A stretch of DNA of 11,642 bases from DASVEE01 sp036399695 (GTDB lineage: Bacteria; Acidobacteriota; Thermoanaerobaculia; Gp7-AA8): NCBI GenBank assembly GCA_036399695.1, contig DASWMP010000311.1:1-11642 (forward strand), written 5' to 3'. Position 1 is the stretch's first letter. Each line of letters opens with the position of its first letter. Below the pieces are notes generated by a model. The model was not told the origin of the DNA. It did no database searches and was given only the letters and a program-made list of their open reading frames with translations. Of the stretch, positions 1 to 6,391 are shown one piece after another. Made by a program: the position numbers and the translations under genes.

Positions 1-35
1 CTGAGTGGTACTGCCAGTGGGTCGACCCGCAGTAG
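1..35 (+). CDS. C-terminal tail of an upstream gene (partial)
   Basis: Read from base 3, the first codons give a protein-like tail, EWYCQWVDPQ, ending at a TAG stop at 33-35. The stop lies 17 bases before a perfect inverted repeat that looks like a transcription terminator, which is where a gene end would be expected. The other two frames either stop at once or give Ser/Thr/Arg-rich low-complexity peptide. Ten residues are too few to identify a family. The tail is aromatic and holds one Cys. Because the next genes look like a peptide-maturation cassette, the owner could be a precursor peptide or a modifying enzyme, but this cannot be decided here. Confidence 0.3.
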   Translation, partial: EWYCQWVDPQ

Positions 36-52
36 TCCCGTCCTGAGCCGCA

Positions 53-85
53 CGACACGGAACGAGCGCACGGCGTTCCGTGTCG
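53..85 (+). terminator. Perfect 12-bp hairpin, probable terminator of the upstream gene
   Basis: CGACACGGAACG (53-64) and CGTTCCGTGTCG (74-85) are perfect reverse complements separated by nine bases. Only a short T run follows (GCGTTTCC), so it is not a textbook intrinsic terminator. Its place just after a likely stop codon and before the next start at 118 fits a terminator or an mRNA-stabilising 3' stem. A 12-bp perfect stem at this spacing is not expected by chance in a window this size. Confidence 0.65.
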
Positions 86-117
86 GCGTTTCCGTCGCCC
101 ACTCTGCCTGAACGATC

Positions 118-1326
118 ATGAACCGATACCCTGCCGACTCGCGCGTCATCGTGGAACCGCTGGCGCGGCAACCCGACACCGATGGTGTCCTCGTCGGGAG
201 GAAAGACACGGCCGTCTTTCTCCTCCTCCCAACCGACGCCGTCGAAGTGCTCGACGATCTCGCCGCCGGCTGCACGGTCGCCGAAGCGCAGCAACGTCAC
301 TTCGCGCGGCACGGTGAAGTTGCCGACGTCGAAGACCTCCTCGCCACGCTCGAAGAACATGGCTTCGTCCGCCCTGAGGGGACGGCGAGGCGCGAAGCGG
401 AGAAAGGCTTCCACTTCGCCTGGATCTCCGAGCGGTGGGCGCAGCGGCTCACCAGCATTCCGGTCCTCGCTGCCGGCGCGCTCGTCGTCGGCGCCGCGAT
501 CCTCGCGCTCATCCTCGAGCCGTCGACGCTCCCCGGCTGGCGCGCCGCCTACTTCCCGGAGAACACCGCCGCGGGACTCCTCGCGCTGATGGTCTTCGGC
601 CTCTTCACGACCTTCATCCACGAAATGGCACACCTCACGGCCGCCCGCGCCCGCGGCGTCTCGTGCCGTTTCGGTATCGGCAATCAGCTCTGGTTCCTCG
701 TCTGGGAAACCGACATGACGGGCATCTGGGCGCTCCCGCGGCGCCAGCGCTATTTGCCGATCCTGGCCGGCCCGCTCATCGATCTCGTCACCGCGGCCGC
801 GCTCATCGTGGTCTCGTACGCGAACGTCCGCGGCTGGCTCGCACTCGATCCCGCCGTCGTGCAGTTCGGACGCGCGCTGCTGCTCATCTACGTGCTGCGC
901 ATCGTCTGGCAGTGCTACTTCTTCCTCCGCACCGATTTCTATTACGCGCTCACGAACCTCCTCGGCTGCCGCAATCTCATGGGCGACACCGTGGTGCTGC
1001 TCAGGAACATCACGGCGCGGCTGCGGCGCAAACCGCTGACGGACCAGAGCCACGTCCCCGAGGGCGAGCGGCGCATGCTGCGCGCCTACGCCGTCATCTG
1101 GCTCGCCGGCCGCGGCATCGCCTTCTCGATGCTGCTCTTCATCCAACTGCCGCTGCTCTTCCACTACCTGCAATTGCTCGTCGCGAGCGTGCGGGAAGGA
1201 ACCTGGCGCGCCGCGCCGAGCGGCGTCTCGCTCATCACCGCAATCTTCTTCACGATCTTCCTCCTCGGCGGGCTCGGGCTCTGGCTCAAGCGGCTGTGGT
1301 GGCCAGGAAAGGACACAGGCGTATGA
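118..1326 (+). CDS. PqqD-like domain fused to M50-type membrane zinc peptidase
   Basis: This is a 402-residue polytopic membrane protein of the putative peptide zinc metalloprotease type. Residues about 20-85 look like a PqqD-like peptide-binding domain (hydrophobic strand FLLLPTD, a helix with LDDLAAG, then LLATLEEHGFV). Hydrophobic helices lie near 112-133, 150-175, 212-235, 250-270, 322-350 and 368-390. The second carries the zinc motif HEMAH (His168, Glu169, His172). LAGPLID at about 216-222 and TDFYYALTNLLG from 272 match the conserved core and third-ligand region of M50-type proteins (Asp273 as candidate ligand). In known systems PqqD-like domains bind leader peptides, and such peptidases process or secrete the modified peptide. 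The next gene overlaps it by ATGA, so the two are translationally coupled. No Shine-Dalgarno site is visible before the ATG. Substrate and biological role are not known. Confidence 0.85.
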   Translation: MNRYPADSRVIVEPLARQPDTDGVLVGRKDTAVFLLLPTDAVEVLDDLAAGCTVAEAQQRHFARHGEVADVEDLLATLEEHGFVRPEGTARREAEKGFHFAWISERWAQRLTSIPVLAAGALVVGAAILALILEPSTLPGWRAAYFPENTAAGLLALMVFGLFTTFIHEMAHLTAARARGVSCRFGIGNQLWFLVWETDMTGIWALPRRQRYLPILAGPLIDLVTAAALIVVSYANVRGWLALDPAVVQFGRALLLIYVLRIVWQCYFFLRTDFYYALTNLLGCRNLMGDTVVLLRNITARLRRKPLTDQSHVPEGERRMLRAYAVIWLAGRGIAFSMLLFIQLPLLFHYLQLLVASVREGTWRAAPSGVSLITAIFFTIFLLGGLGLWLKRLWWPGKDTGV

Positions 1327-3221
1327 CCGTGCAACTGGAGCCGCGTACGAGCCGCGGCACGTATCGCATCATCGAGGCGCCCCGCGGCGCCGCCCGCGCC
1401 GAAGCCATCGACACCCTGCTCGTCCAAGCACGCCTGCGCGGCGACGAAGCACTCCACCTCTCCTGCCGCCTGGCCACGCATGGCGCGTGGGCGGGCGTCG
1501 CCGACATCTGCCGCACGCTTCTGCCGCATCTCGACGCACAGGCGCCAGAGCTCGTCCGCCGCCACTCGTACGAGCTCGCGCTGGCCGTGCCGGAACTGCG
1601 CCGCCGCTTCCCGCTGACGGAAGCCAGCCTCACAGACGGCGGTCCCGTCAAGGAACGCGTCCGCAGCTATCCGGTCGATCGCGCCTACCGCCTCGTACAC
1701 GGCCTCATCGACCTCCTCGACGAATGGCTGCCGCGCCACCACGCGCCGCTCTTCCTCGTCTGCGATGAGTTCGACGAAGCCGGCGCGCTCGTGCAGCGCT
1801 TTTTCCGCGAGCTCGTTCGCCGCCGCCTCGATCACCTGCCGCTCGAACTGGTCTTCGTCGGACGCCCCGGACTGTCCGCGCAACTGGCCGGCTGGGCGGA
1901 AGAGAAACGCACCACCGTGCAGACGATCGCCGACGACGGCTACAGCCTGCCGCAACGCTCGGCCGCCGAATTCGCCACGCTCGCCGACGAGCTCGAGACT
2001 CGCATGCAGAGCGAGCGCGGAACCGCCGACGCCTACCTGCCGATGCTCGTCCACGCCTGCGCCGAAAGCGGCCAGCGCGAACGCGCCCAGCGCTGGCGCG
2101 CCGCCGCACTCGCGACCTACAACCACTTCGGCTTCTACGAGGACGCCCTCTTCTTCGGCCAGCCGCTCATCCCCGATCTCGACATCACGTCGCAGGGGCC
2201 CTTCTCCTTCAGCCGCTGGCACGTCGTGTCCGGCCTCTTCAACGCGCTCGTCGCCCTCGGCCAGCCGGAGGAGGCGTACCGCCTCGTGCACGACGAAGCG
2301 CTGCTCAAGGTCGACGATCCGAAAGACCTCATCAGCATCTACTACACGCTCTCGATGCTCCACTGCCGCTTCCTGCCGCAGAAGGACCTCGCCAAAGCAG
2401 AGGAGTACCTCCACCTCTCGCTCGGCCTCATCGACGGCGCCGATCTCGAGGAGAGCGAGAAGCACTACCTCGCCGTCTTCAACCTCAACGGCCTCGCTTT
2501 CATCCGCCACCTGCAGGGGCGCGTCGCCGAAGCGACGGAGCTCTGCGAGAAGGGCTACGCGCGTCTCGACGAGCACCTCAGCGACGAGCAGTATCGCCTG
2601 CACCGCTCCGTGCTCCTCTACAACATCGCGCAGGTGCATTCGTCCACCCGCTCGTACGATCAGGCCCTCGCCTACTACACCGCGGCGATGGAGATCGACC
2701 CGCGCTATTCCGAGTATTACAACGAGCGCGGTAACGTCTATCTGAAGATCGGCCGCTATCAGGAAGCCGTGACCGACTATCACAAGGCGCTCGAGCTCTC
2801 CGCCCCCTATTACGAGGTCTGGACGAATCTCGGCCAGGCGTACAAGCTCCTCGGCGACGCCGACAACGCTGCCCGCGCCTACACCCGCGCCCTCGACCTC
2901 GATCCGCGCCAGCTCCTCCCGCTCCTCGGCCGCGCCCAGACCTACGAGCTCACCGGACGCGCGGAGGAAGCGCTCGCCGATTACACCGCCGCGCTGGAGC
3001 TCGACGGCTCCGACGCCCTCGTCTGGGCCAATCGCGCCGTCCTCCACTACGAGTGCGGCCGCATCGCCGATTCAGTCGCCGATCTCAACCGCGCCATCGA
3101 GCGGGCACCGAAGCTCCCCGACCTCTACGCCAACCGCGCCGTCGCTCTCGGCGATCTCGGGCGCCACGACGAAGCAGCGCGCGACGAAGAGATGTCGCGC
3201 CGCTTACAAGCGGACGCGTAA
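1323..3221 (+). CDS. TPR protein with degenerate STAND/AAA-like N-terminal domain
   Basis: This is a 632-residue soluble protein. The open frame extends upstream, but the ATG at 1323 overlaps the previous stop (ATGA) and is the obvious start. Residues 14-190 follow the layout of a STAND ATPase: a strand YRIIE, then APRGAARA (19-26) where a P-loop GPxGxGKT is expected, then PLFLVCDEFDEA (142-153) as an apparently intact Walker B, then LELVFVGRP (174-182) like sensor 1. The P-loop has lost its Lys and Thr, so nucleotide hydrolysis is unlikely. Residues about 210-425 are helical and TPR-like. Residues about 430-627 form roughly six clear TPR units (for example YYNERGNVYLKIGRYQEAVT, 465-484). TPRs bind proteins or peptides, so with the coupled PqqD/M50 gene this is probably a scaffold or substrate-recognition subunit. 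That role is inferred. Confidence 0.85.
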   Translation: MTVQLEPRTSRGTYRIIEAPRGAARAEAIDTLLVQARLRGDEALHLSCRLATHGAWAGVADICRTLLPHLDAQAPELVRRHSYELALAVPELRRRFPLTEASLTDGGPVKERVRSYPVDRAYRLVHGLIDLLDEWLPRHHAPLFLVCDEFDEAGALVQRFFRELVRRRLDHLPLELVFVGRPGLSAQLAGWAEEKRTTVQTIADDGYSLPQRSAAEFATLADELETRMQSERGTADAYLPMLVHACAESGQRERAQRWRAAALATYNHFGFYEDALFFGQPLIPDLDITSQGPFSFSRWHVVSGLFNALVALGQPEEAYRLVHDEALLKVDDPKDLISIYYTLSMLHCRFLPQKDLAKAEEYLHLSLGLIDGADLEESEKHYLAVFNLNGLAFIRHLQGRVAEATELCEKGYARLDEHLSDEQYRLHRSVLLYNIAQVHSSTRSYDQALAYYTAAMEIDPRYSEYYNERGNVYLKIGRYQEAVTDYHKALELSAPYYEVWTNLGQAYKLLGDADNAARAYTRALDLDPRQLLPLLGRAQTYELTGRAEEALADYTAALELDGSDALVWANRAVLHYECGRIADSVADLNRAIERAPKLPDLYANRAVALGDLGRHDEAARDEEMSRRLQADA

Positions 3222-3233
3222 GCCACAGTTCCG

Positions 3234-3264
3234 CCGTTCGGACACGAGGTTGTGTCCGAAACGG
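3234..3264 (+). terminator. Strong hairpin after the TPR gene
   Basis: CCGTTCGGACAC (3234-3245) pairs with GTGTCCGAAACGG (3252-3264) across a six-base loop, with 12 pairs and one bulged A. It starts 12 bases after the TAA of the TPR gene. There is no T run, so the likely role is a Rho-assisted terminator or a 3' protective stem. It marks the end of the 118-3221 operon. Confidence 0.6.
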
Positions 3265-3301
3265 TGCCTCGTTCCAACTCCCCGTTGCACTCTCGCCCGG
3301 C

Positions 3302-3317
3302 CGTGACACGGGTCACG
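3302..3317. promoter_or_regulatory. Possible operator: CGTGAC inverted repeat
   Basis: CGTGAC and GTCACG form a perfect inverted repeat with a four-base spacer. It lies about 35-50 bases before the presumed transcription start of the 106-residue gene, over the -35 region, where a regulator could bind. A 6-bp repeat of this kind arises easily by chance in GC-rich DNA, so this is a weak call. Confidence 0.25.
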
Positions 3318-3339
3318 CCGGTGGCACGCGTCGTGATCG

Positions 3340-3345
3340 TAGGTT
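3340..3345 (+). promoter_or_regulatory. Leaderless-type -10 element TAGGTT
   Basis: TAGGTT is followed by six bases and the ATG at 3352. The same spacing occurs before three other genes in the window, so transcription probably starts at or next to the A of the ATG. No convincing -35 hexamer and no Shine-Dalgarno site are seen. Confidence 0.5.
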
Positions 3346-3351
3346 GCGCTC

Positions 3352-3672
3352 ATGAGCGACGAGGTCTTCGAGTTCGGCGAACGAACCATCATGCAGATGC
3401 GCAACCAGCAGTTCACTCCCGACGAAGAGTTCGGTACCGTCGTGCTCCGCCCGGCGAAGCCCGCCGCGGCGCCGGCCGCGATCGAGGCGCCGACCGACGC
3501 CGCACCTGCAGCAGAGATTGCACCCGCGCCCGAGAGCGCACCCGCACCCCAGAGCGCCGACCCCATCGTCCGCCTCGAGCAGAAGCTCGACACCGCGCTC
3601 CAGATGATCCTCACGCTCCAGCACCGCATCGATTCACTCGACACCACCCTGGCCCGCCTGCTCATGCGCTAA
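3352..3672 (+). CDS. Small Ala/Pro-rich protein with C-terminal coiled coil
   Basis: I do not recognise this 106-residue protein. It has three parts. Residues 1-34 are a charged N-terminal segment with no signal peptide (MSDEVFEFGERTIMQ...). Residues 35-69 are a low-complexity Ala/Pro linker with scattered acidic residues. Residues 71-104 are an amphipathic helix with heptad-spaced Leu/Ile (VRLEQKLDTALQMILTLQHR and onward), typical of a short coiled coil used to form oligomers. Codon use matches the neighbouring genes. No Shine-Dalgarno site precedes it, but a TAGGTT element sits six bases before the ATG. It lies between the peptidase/TPR operon and the lipoprotein gene, separated from the former by a strong hairpin. 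It may be a small adaptor, and a precursor-peptide role is not supported because no core-like Cys/Ser/Thr cluster is present. Confidence 0.7.
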   Translation: MSDEVFEFGERTIMQMRNQQFTPDEEFGTVVLRPAKPAAAPAAIEAPTDAAPAAEIAPAPESAPAPQSADPIVRLEQKLDTALQMILTLQHRIDSLDTTLARLLMR

Positions 3673-3673
3673 A

Positions 3674-3692
3674 CGCGATCCCGGAGATCGCG
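3674..3692 (+). terminator. Short 7-bp hairpin after the coiled-coil gene
   Basis: CGCGATC and GATCGCG pair across a five-base loop directly after the TAA at 3670-3672. The stem lies in a 42-base gap and also covers the place where the -35 of the next promoter would be, so it could be a weak terminator or an operator. Stems of this size occur by chance in such DNA. Confidence 0.3.
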
Positions 3693-3702
3693 CGGGGCCA
3701 CA

Positions 3703-3708
3703 TACAAT
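3703..3708 (+). promoter_or_regulatory. Leaderless-type -10 element TACAAT
   Basis: TACAAT differs from the sigma-70 -10 consensus by one base and is followed by CGGCGC and the ATG at 3715. The six-base gap implies transcription begins at the start codon. The same hexamer and spacing precede the metalloprotease gene at 8907 on the other strand. Confidence 0.6.
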
Positions 3709-3714
3709 CGGCGC

Positions 3715-4578
3715 ATGAAGCATCTCCGGCTGTACCTCCCGCTGATCCTGCTCCTCGCCGGTTGCGCCTCCTCTCCCGCAACCGTCGACCGGATCATCGC
3801 CGCCCATCCGCGGCAGACCATCGCCGTCGCCATGCTCGATCTGCGCGACGGCACCACCTTCGCGCGCAACGAGCACGTCACCTTCCACGCCGCCAGCACC
3901 ATGAAAGTGCCGGTCATGCTCGGCGTGTTCGAAGCCGTCAGCCGCGGCGAGCTTCGTCTCGACCAGCCGGTGCCGGTCCGCAATCAGTTCACCAGCATCC
4001 TCGACGGCTCCGGCTACTCGCTCGAGGCGCGCGAAGACTCCGACAAGTCGCTCTACGAGCTCGTCGGCCAGGACGTCCCGCTCGAAGAGCTCGTCCGGCG
4101 CATGATCGTCCGCAGCTCCAACCTCGCCACGAACCTCGTCATCGAGCGCATCGGCGCCCCGCGCGTCATGGCCCTCATGAAACAGATCGGCGCGAACGAT
4201 ATCCAGGTCCTGCGCGGCGTCGAAGACGACAAGGCCTACCACGCCGGGATGAACAACACCACCACAGCGCACGACCTCATGCTCATCTTCCGCACCATCG
4301 CCGAAGGCGGCGCCATCTCACCCGAGGCCTCGAAGCAGATGACTGACATCCTCCTCGCCCAGGAGCACAACGACGGCATCCCCGCCGGCCTGCCACCCGG
4401 TACGCGCGTCGCGCACAAGACCGGCTCCATCACCGCCATCTCCCACGACGCCGGCATCGTCTACCGTCCCGACGGCTCCGCCTACGTCCTGGTCGTCCTC
4501 ACCCGCGGCTTCCAGGACGGCGACGAAGCCCAGCGCGTCATCGCCGACATCTCCCGCGCCTTCTGGCAGGCGGACTAA
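3715..4578 (+). CDS. Class A beta-lactamase-like serine hydrolase, lipoprotein
   Basis: This is a 287-residue protein, the usual length for class A beta-lactamase-like folds. A signal sequence ends in the lipobox LLLAGC, so Cys17 is probably lipidated and the enzyme is membrane-anchored outside the cytoplasm. The catalytic motifs are in order: STMK (Ser61 nucleophile, Lys64), SSN (134-136, in the place of SDN) and HKTG (234-237). The omega-loop region reads RGVEDDKAYHAGMNNTTTA (167-185). Glu170 is the best candidate for the general base, but the usual ExxLN pattern is absent. This could be a beta-lactamase, but the altered SDN and omega loop leave other serine peptidase or esterase activities open, so resistance should not be assumed. 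It seems to have its own leaderless promoter (TACAAT, six bases before the ATG). Confidence 0.88.
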   Translation: MKHLRLYLPLILLLAGCASSPATVDRIIAAHPRQTIAVAMLDLRDGTTFARNEHVTFHAASTMKVPVMLGVFEAVSRGELRLDQPVPVRNQFTSILDGSGYSLEAREDSDKSLYELVGQDVPLEELVRRMIVRSSNLATNLVIERIGAPRVMALMKQIGANDIQVLRGVEDDKAYHAGMNNTTTAHDLMLIFRTIAEGGAISPEASKQMTDILLAQEHNDGIPAGLPPGTRVAHKTGSITAISHDAGIVYRPDGSAYVLVVLTRGFQDGDEAQRVIADISRAFWQAD

Positions 4579-4599
4579 CGCCGGCCGTCTTCCTGTACA

Positions 4600-4616
4600 G
4601 GCGCAGGGCATGCGCC
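4600..4616. terminator. Weak hairpin between convergent genes
   Basis: GGCGCA and TGCGCC pair across five bases in the 95-base gap between the lipoprotein gene and the convergent 131-residue gene. It could end transcription from either side, but the stem is short and there is no T run. Confidence 0.25.
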
Positions 4617-4673
4617 GATACCCCCGTCGCACCCTGCACGTCCACCATCGCCTGCTCACGTCGTTTCCTTCCC

Positions 4674-5069
4674 TCAGAAGATGTTTTGAATGATCCACCC
4701 GATAGTGCAGCCGGCCAGCACCGCGGCACAGGCCAGAATGAGACATTCAATGTACAACGGACCTGAAAGCGCACAGCCGCCCAGAGCGGCAATACAGCCG
4801 GCGGCAACACACGCGAGCAGGTCCGCAATGCGCGGCTGTTGCTGCGGCCGTTTGCCGGCAAGTTGCACGCCACTGCGTCCTGCAGTGCTGTAACGGGCAA
4901 GTTGATAATCGGAGCTCTGCATCGAGCCGCGTCCCAATTGGTTCTCCTCGAGATCGCCATCCGGGACATTCCCCCACACCATCTCCTCCCACAGTACCGA
5001 ACCGCCCCCCGTCTCCGCCTGCCCGTTGTGCATCACCTCGGCACCATCCGCATAGCGATAGGCATACAT
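4674..5069 (-). CDS. Cys-rich two-helix membrane protein of unknown function
   Basis: This is a 131-residue protein that I do not recognise. Residues 1-80 are hydrophilic (MYAYRYADGAEVMHNGQ at the start, then a Gly/Gln-rich stretch). Residues about 82-128 form two close hydrophobic segments split by the turn LSGP, with seven Cys and many Gly/Ala. The protein ends NIF. The start is supported by GGAAGG four bases before the ATG, the clearest Shine-Dalgarno site in the window, and by an in-frame TGA a short way upstream. Third positions are less GC-biased than in the neighbours, which hints at foreign origin or decay. The sequence before it encodes protein-like stretches in another frame, so this may be the tail of a larger broken gene. 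It is convergent with the lipoprotein gene. Confidence 0.55.
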   Translation of the reverse strand: MYAYRYADGAEVMHNGQAETGGGSVLWEEMVWGNVPDGDLEENQLGRGSMQSSDYQLARYSTAGRSGVQLAGKRPQQQPRIADLLACVAAGCIAALGGCALSGPLYIECLILACAAVLAGCTIGWIIQNIF

Positions 5070-5367
5070 CGAGCCTTCCCACGTTGCCTCTCGGTGTCCC
5101 GGCCATTTAAGGATGGCGCTCCGTCACGCGGATCATAAAACGAAACGTGACGGCCTGCACCTTCCGTAATCACCCGAACACCTTCTGCGATTGCTGATGC
5201 GGCCCCGCCATGCGTCTACTGCACGCCAAGCGATGCCGCTCGCAGGATTGGAGTGACGCGTGCGCAAAAATCCCGGCCGCGTGCTCTGGTCGCGCAGGTT
5301 CGGACATGCGCGGTTCACGTGCATTGTCCTCGTATACGCGGCAGCCCGACGCCTGATTGCCGCTGAA
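5070..5367. other. Stretch without a convincing intact gene
   Basis: The 298 bases between two minus-strand genes hold no complete gene that I can support. On the minus strand, 5215-5033 is an open frame of 60 codons without an ATG. It reads protein-like (for example VRVITEGAGRHVSFYDP) and overlaps the start of the 131-residue gene in another frame, which suggests a frameshifted remnant. A minus-strand TATGAT at about 5131-5136 could be a -10 for the 131-residue gene, but no -35 accompanies it. Base composition is less GC-rich than the flanks. Confidence 0.4.
5074..5079 (-). promoter_or_regulatory. Shine-Dalgarno site GGAAGG
   Basis: On the minus strand GGAAGG lies four bases before the ATG at 5069. 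It stands out because the other genes here with a visible promoter have no room for such a site. Confidence 0.55.
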
Positions 5368-6090
5368 TCAGCCGTTGCCCGTTGTCCGTTGCTGGTCGTC
5401 CGTGCTGCGCTCGCGCGATGCACGAAGCGCGGACCGCGCTAACCAGAACACCAGCGCACCAACCGTCCACAGCGCGACATTGAAGAAGAGCGCATATCGC
5501 CCGACCACGAACGCGAATCCCGGCCCGGTGATCTTTCGATACCGCGGCGTGATCGACGAAGGTGTCGCTTCGTACCCGCCGCCCCAATAGCCGTCATCCA
5601 TCCGATAGAGCTCGATCTGCTGACGATCCACACTGACGCGCTCGACGCGCAGCACCCAACGTCCGTCCGCATCACGCGGTGCATCGGCGTTGAGCCGCGC
5701 CTCCACGGCGCGCTCCTGCCCGTCCGGGATCAGGTACGACGCCCCTGCAGGGAAGGCGGGAATTCCGCCGACGTCACCGATCGCGCTCACACGCGGCACA
5801 CCGCCGTCCATCACCACCAGCGGGAAGGCGCGATCCGGAATGGCAGCAACCGCCACCCGCGTCATCGGCTCAGCGAACCTCCTCCCGAGCGGCAGAAACG
5901 CAACCCAGCTCCCCATGAAAAGCAGCGGCAGCAGAGAGCACCCGAGCCTCCGACGCCAGGACATGCGACCCCGCGTCGCTCTCTGCCGAGGCTCCAGACA
6001 AACGGGGCAAGCCCGCGCGGAGGGCGGCAGACGTTCGCCACACACCCGGCACCCGCTCACCGCCGCCGCTTCATCCTTGGCCAGTCCCAC
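5368..6090 (-). CDS. Zinc-ribbon protein with two membrane helices
   Basis: This is a 240-residue protein if started at the GTG at 6090. A TTG at 6093 is also possible, but only the GTG has TAGAGT exactly six bases upstream, as at three other genes. Residues 14-31 hold two CxxC pairs (CRVC and CPVC), a classic zinc ribbon. An Arg-rich stretch (SWRRR) precedes a first membrane helix at about 50-69. Residues 70-190 would be extracytoplasmic and a second helix spans about 192-219, followed by a short basic tail. The ribbon is therefore cytoplasmic by the positive-inside rule. The outer domain has no motif I know. The last ten residues (DDQQRTTGNG) are encoded by a 7-bp tandem repeat and may not be original. 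Function unknown. The downstream metalloprotease gene has the same ribbon-plus-helix start. Confidence 0.8.
   Translation of the reverse strand: MGLAKDEAAAVSGCRVCGERLPPSARACPVCLEPRQRATRGRMSWRRRLGCSLLPLLFMGSWVAFLPLGRRFAEPMTRVAVAAIPDRAFPLVVMDGGVPRVSAIGDVGGIPAFPAGASYLIPDGQERAVEARLNADAPRDADGRWVLRVERVSVDRQQIELYRMDDGYWGGGYEATPSSITPRYRKITGPGFAFVVGRYALFFNVALWTVGALVFWLARSALRASRERSTDDQQRTTGNG
5372..5399. repeat. 7-bp tandem repeat overlapping the 3' end of a gene
   Basis: CCGTTGC, CCGTTGT, CCGTTGC and the diverged TGGTCGT follow each other, with a further weak copy CCGTGCT after them. The array encodes the C-terminal tail of the zinc-ribbon membrane protein and ends next to its stop codon. Confidence 0.6.
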
Positions 6091-6096
6091 CAATCG

Positions 6097-6102
6097 ACTC
6101 TA
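6097..6102 (-). promoter_or_regulatory. Leaderless-type -10 element TAGAGT
   Basis: On the minus strand TAGAGT is followed by CGATTG and then the GTG at 6090. The six-base gap matches the other leaderless candidates here and favours GTG 6090 over TTG 6093 as the start of the zinc-ribbon protein. Confidence 0.45.
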
Positions 6103-6205
6103 CGGACCGCCTATGTCCGAGGTTCCGGCATGGCGTTGTCCACGGCACCTGCGTATCCGTCGCAATCCAGTTCACTTCCCACGTCTTGCCGTCCCACGCT
6201 CCACG
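6103..6205. other. Left flank of the inverted-repeat element, no gene
   Basis: No start-to-stop gene can be supported. On the minus strand one frame gives a Trp-rich protein-like stretch (GAWDGKTWEVNWIATD) that runs out of the inverted repeat and stops at 6071, possibly a remnant of a gene end. GTCCCAC at 6191-6197 recurs on the other side of the element. Confidence 0.3.
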
Positions 6206-6391
6206 GAGAGCGCCGCTCAGTATGGAGTGCGGCAGCGACGTTTCATCAGTTGCCGCTTTCCCACAGCCGCAGCGACGAGCTGCGGCCCCGCGTGGTGAAT
6301 CGTCCAGAAGGCGGAAGCTCGACGCTTCCGCTGTATGAAAGCGGCAACTGATGAAGCGTCGCTGCCGCACTCCATACTCCGCCGCGCTCTC
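6206..6391. repeat. 186-bp inverted-repeat element with two inner hairpins
   Basis: The 55-bp arms 6206-6260 and 6337-6391 are reverse complements with only four mismatches, including uninterrupted matches of 22 and 19 bases. The 76-bp centre contains two further perfect hairpins: GCCGCAG/CTGCGGC (6266-6272 with 6280-6286) and GCGGAAGC/GCTTCCGC (6311-6318 with 6324-6331). The whole can fold into one long stem topped by two small stems. CGTCCCAC occurs at 6190-6197 and again at 6406-6413, a possible 8-bp target duplication. There is no gene inside. The structure suggests a non-autonomous mobile element (MITE-like) or a large interspersed palindromic repeat. Whether other copies exist in the genome cannot be seen from here. 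Confidence 0.85.

Noticed and set aside
435..1322. Upstream extension of the TPR frame to 435
   Set aside because: The extension is an Arg/His/Pro-rich shadow of the peptidase gene. The ATG at 1323 with the ATGA overlap is the natural start.
1164..3047. 627-codon open frame on the minus strand
   Set aside because: It is a Glu/Val/Ala-rich antisense shadow of the TPR gene, which has clear TPR motifs on the sense strand.
5121..5153. CCGTCACG / CGTGACGG inverted repeat upstream of the 131-residue gene
   Set aside because: 8-bp arms with a 17-base spacer are expected a few times by chance in a GC-rich window this long, and the stretch may be coding.
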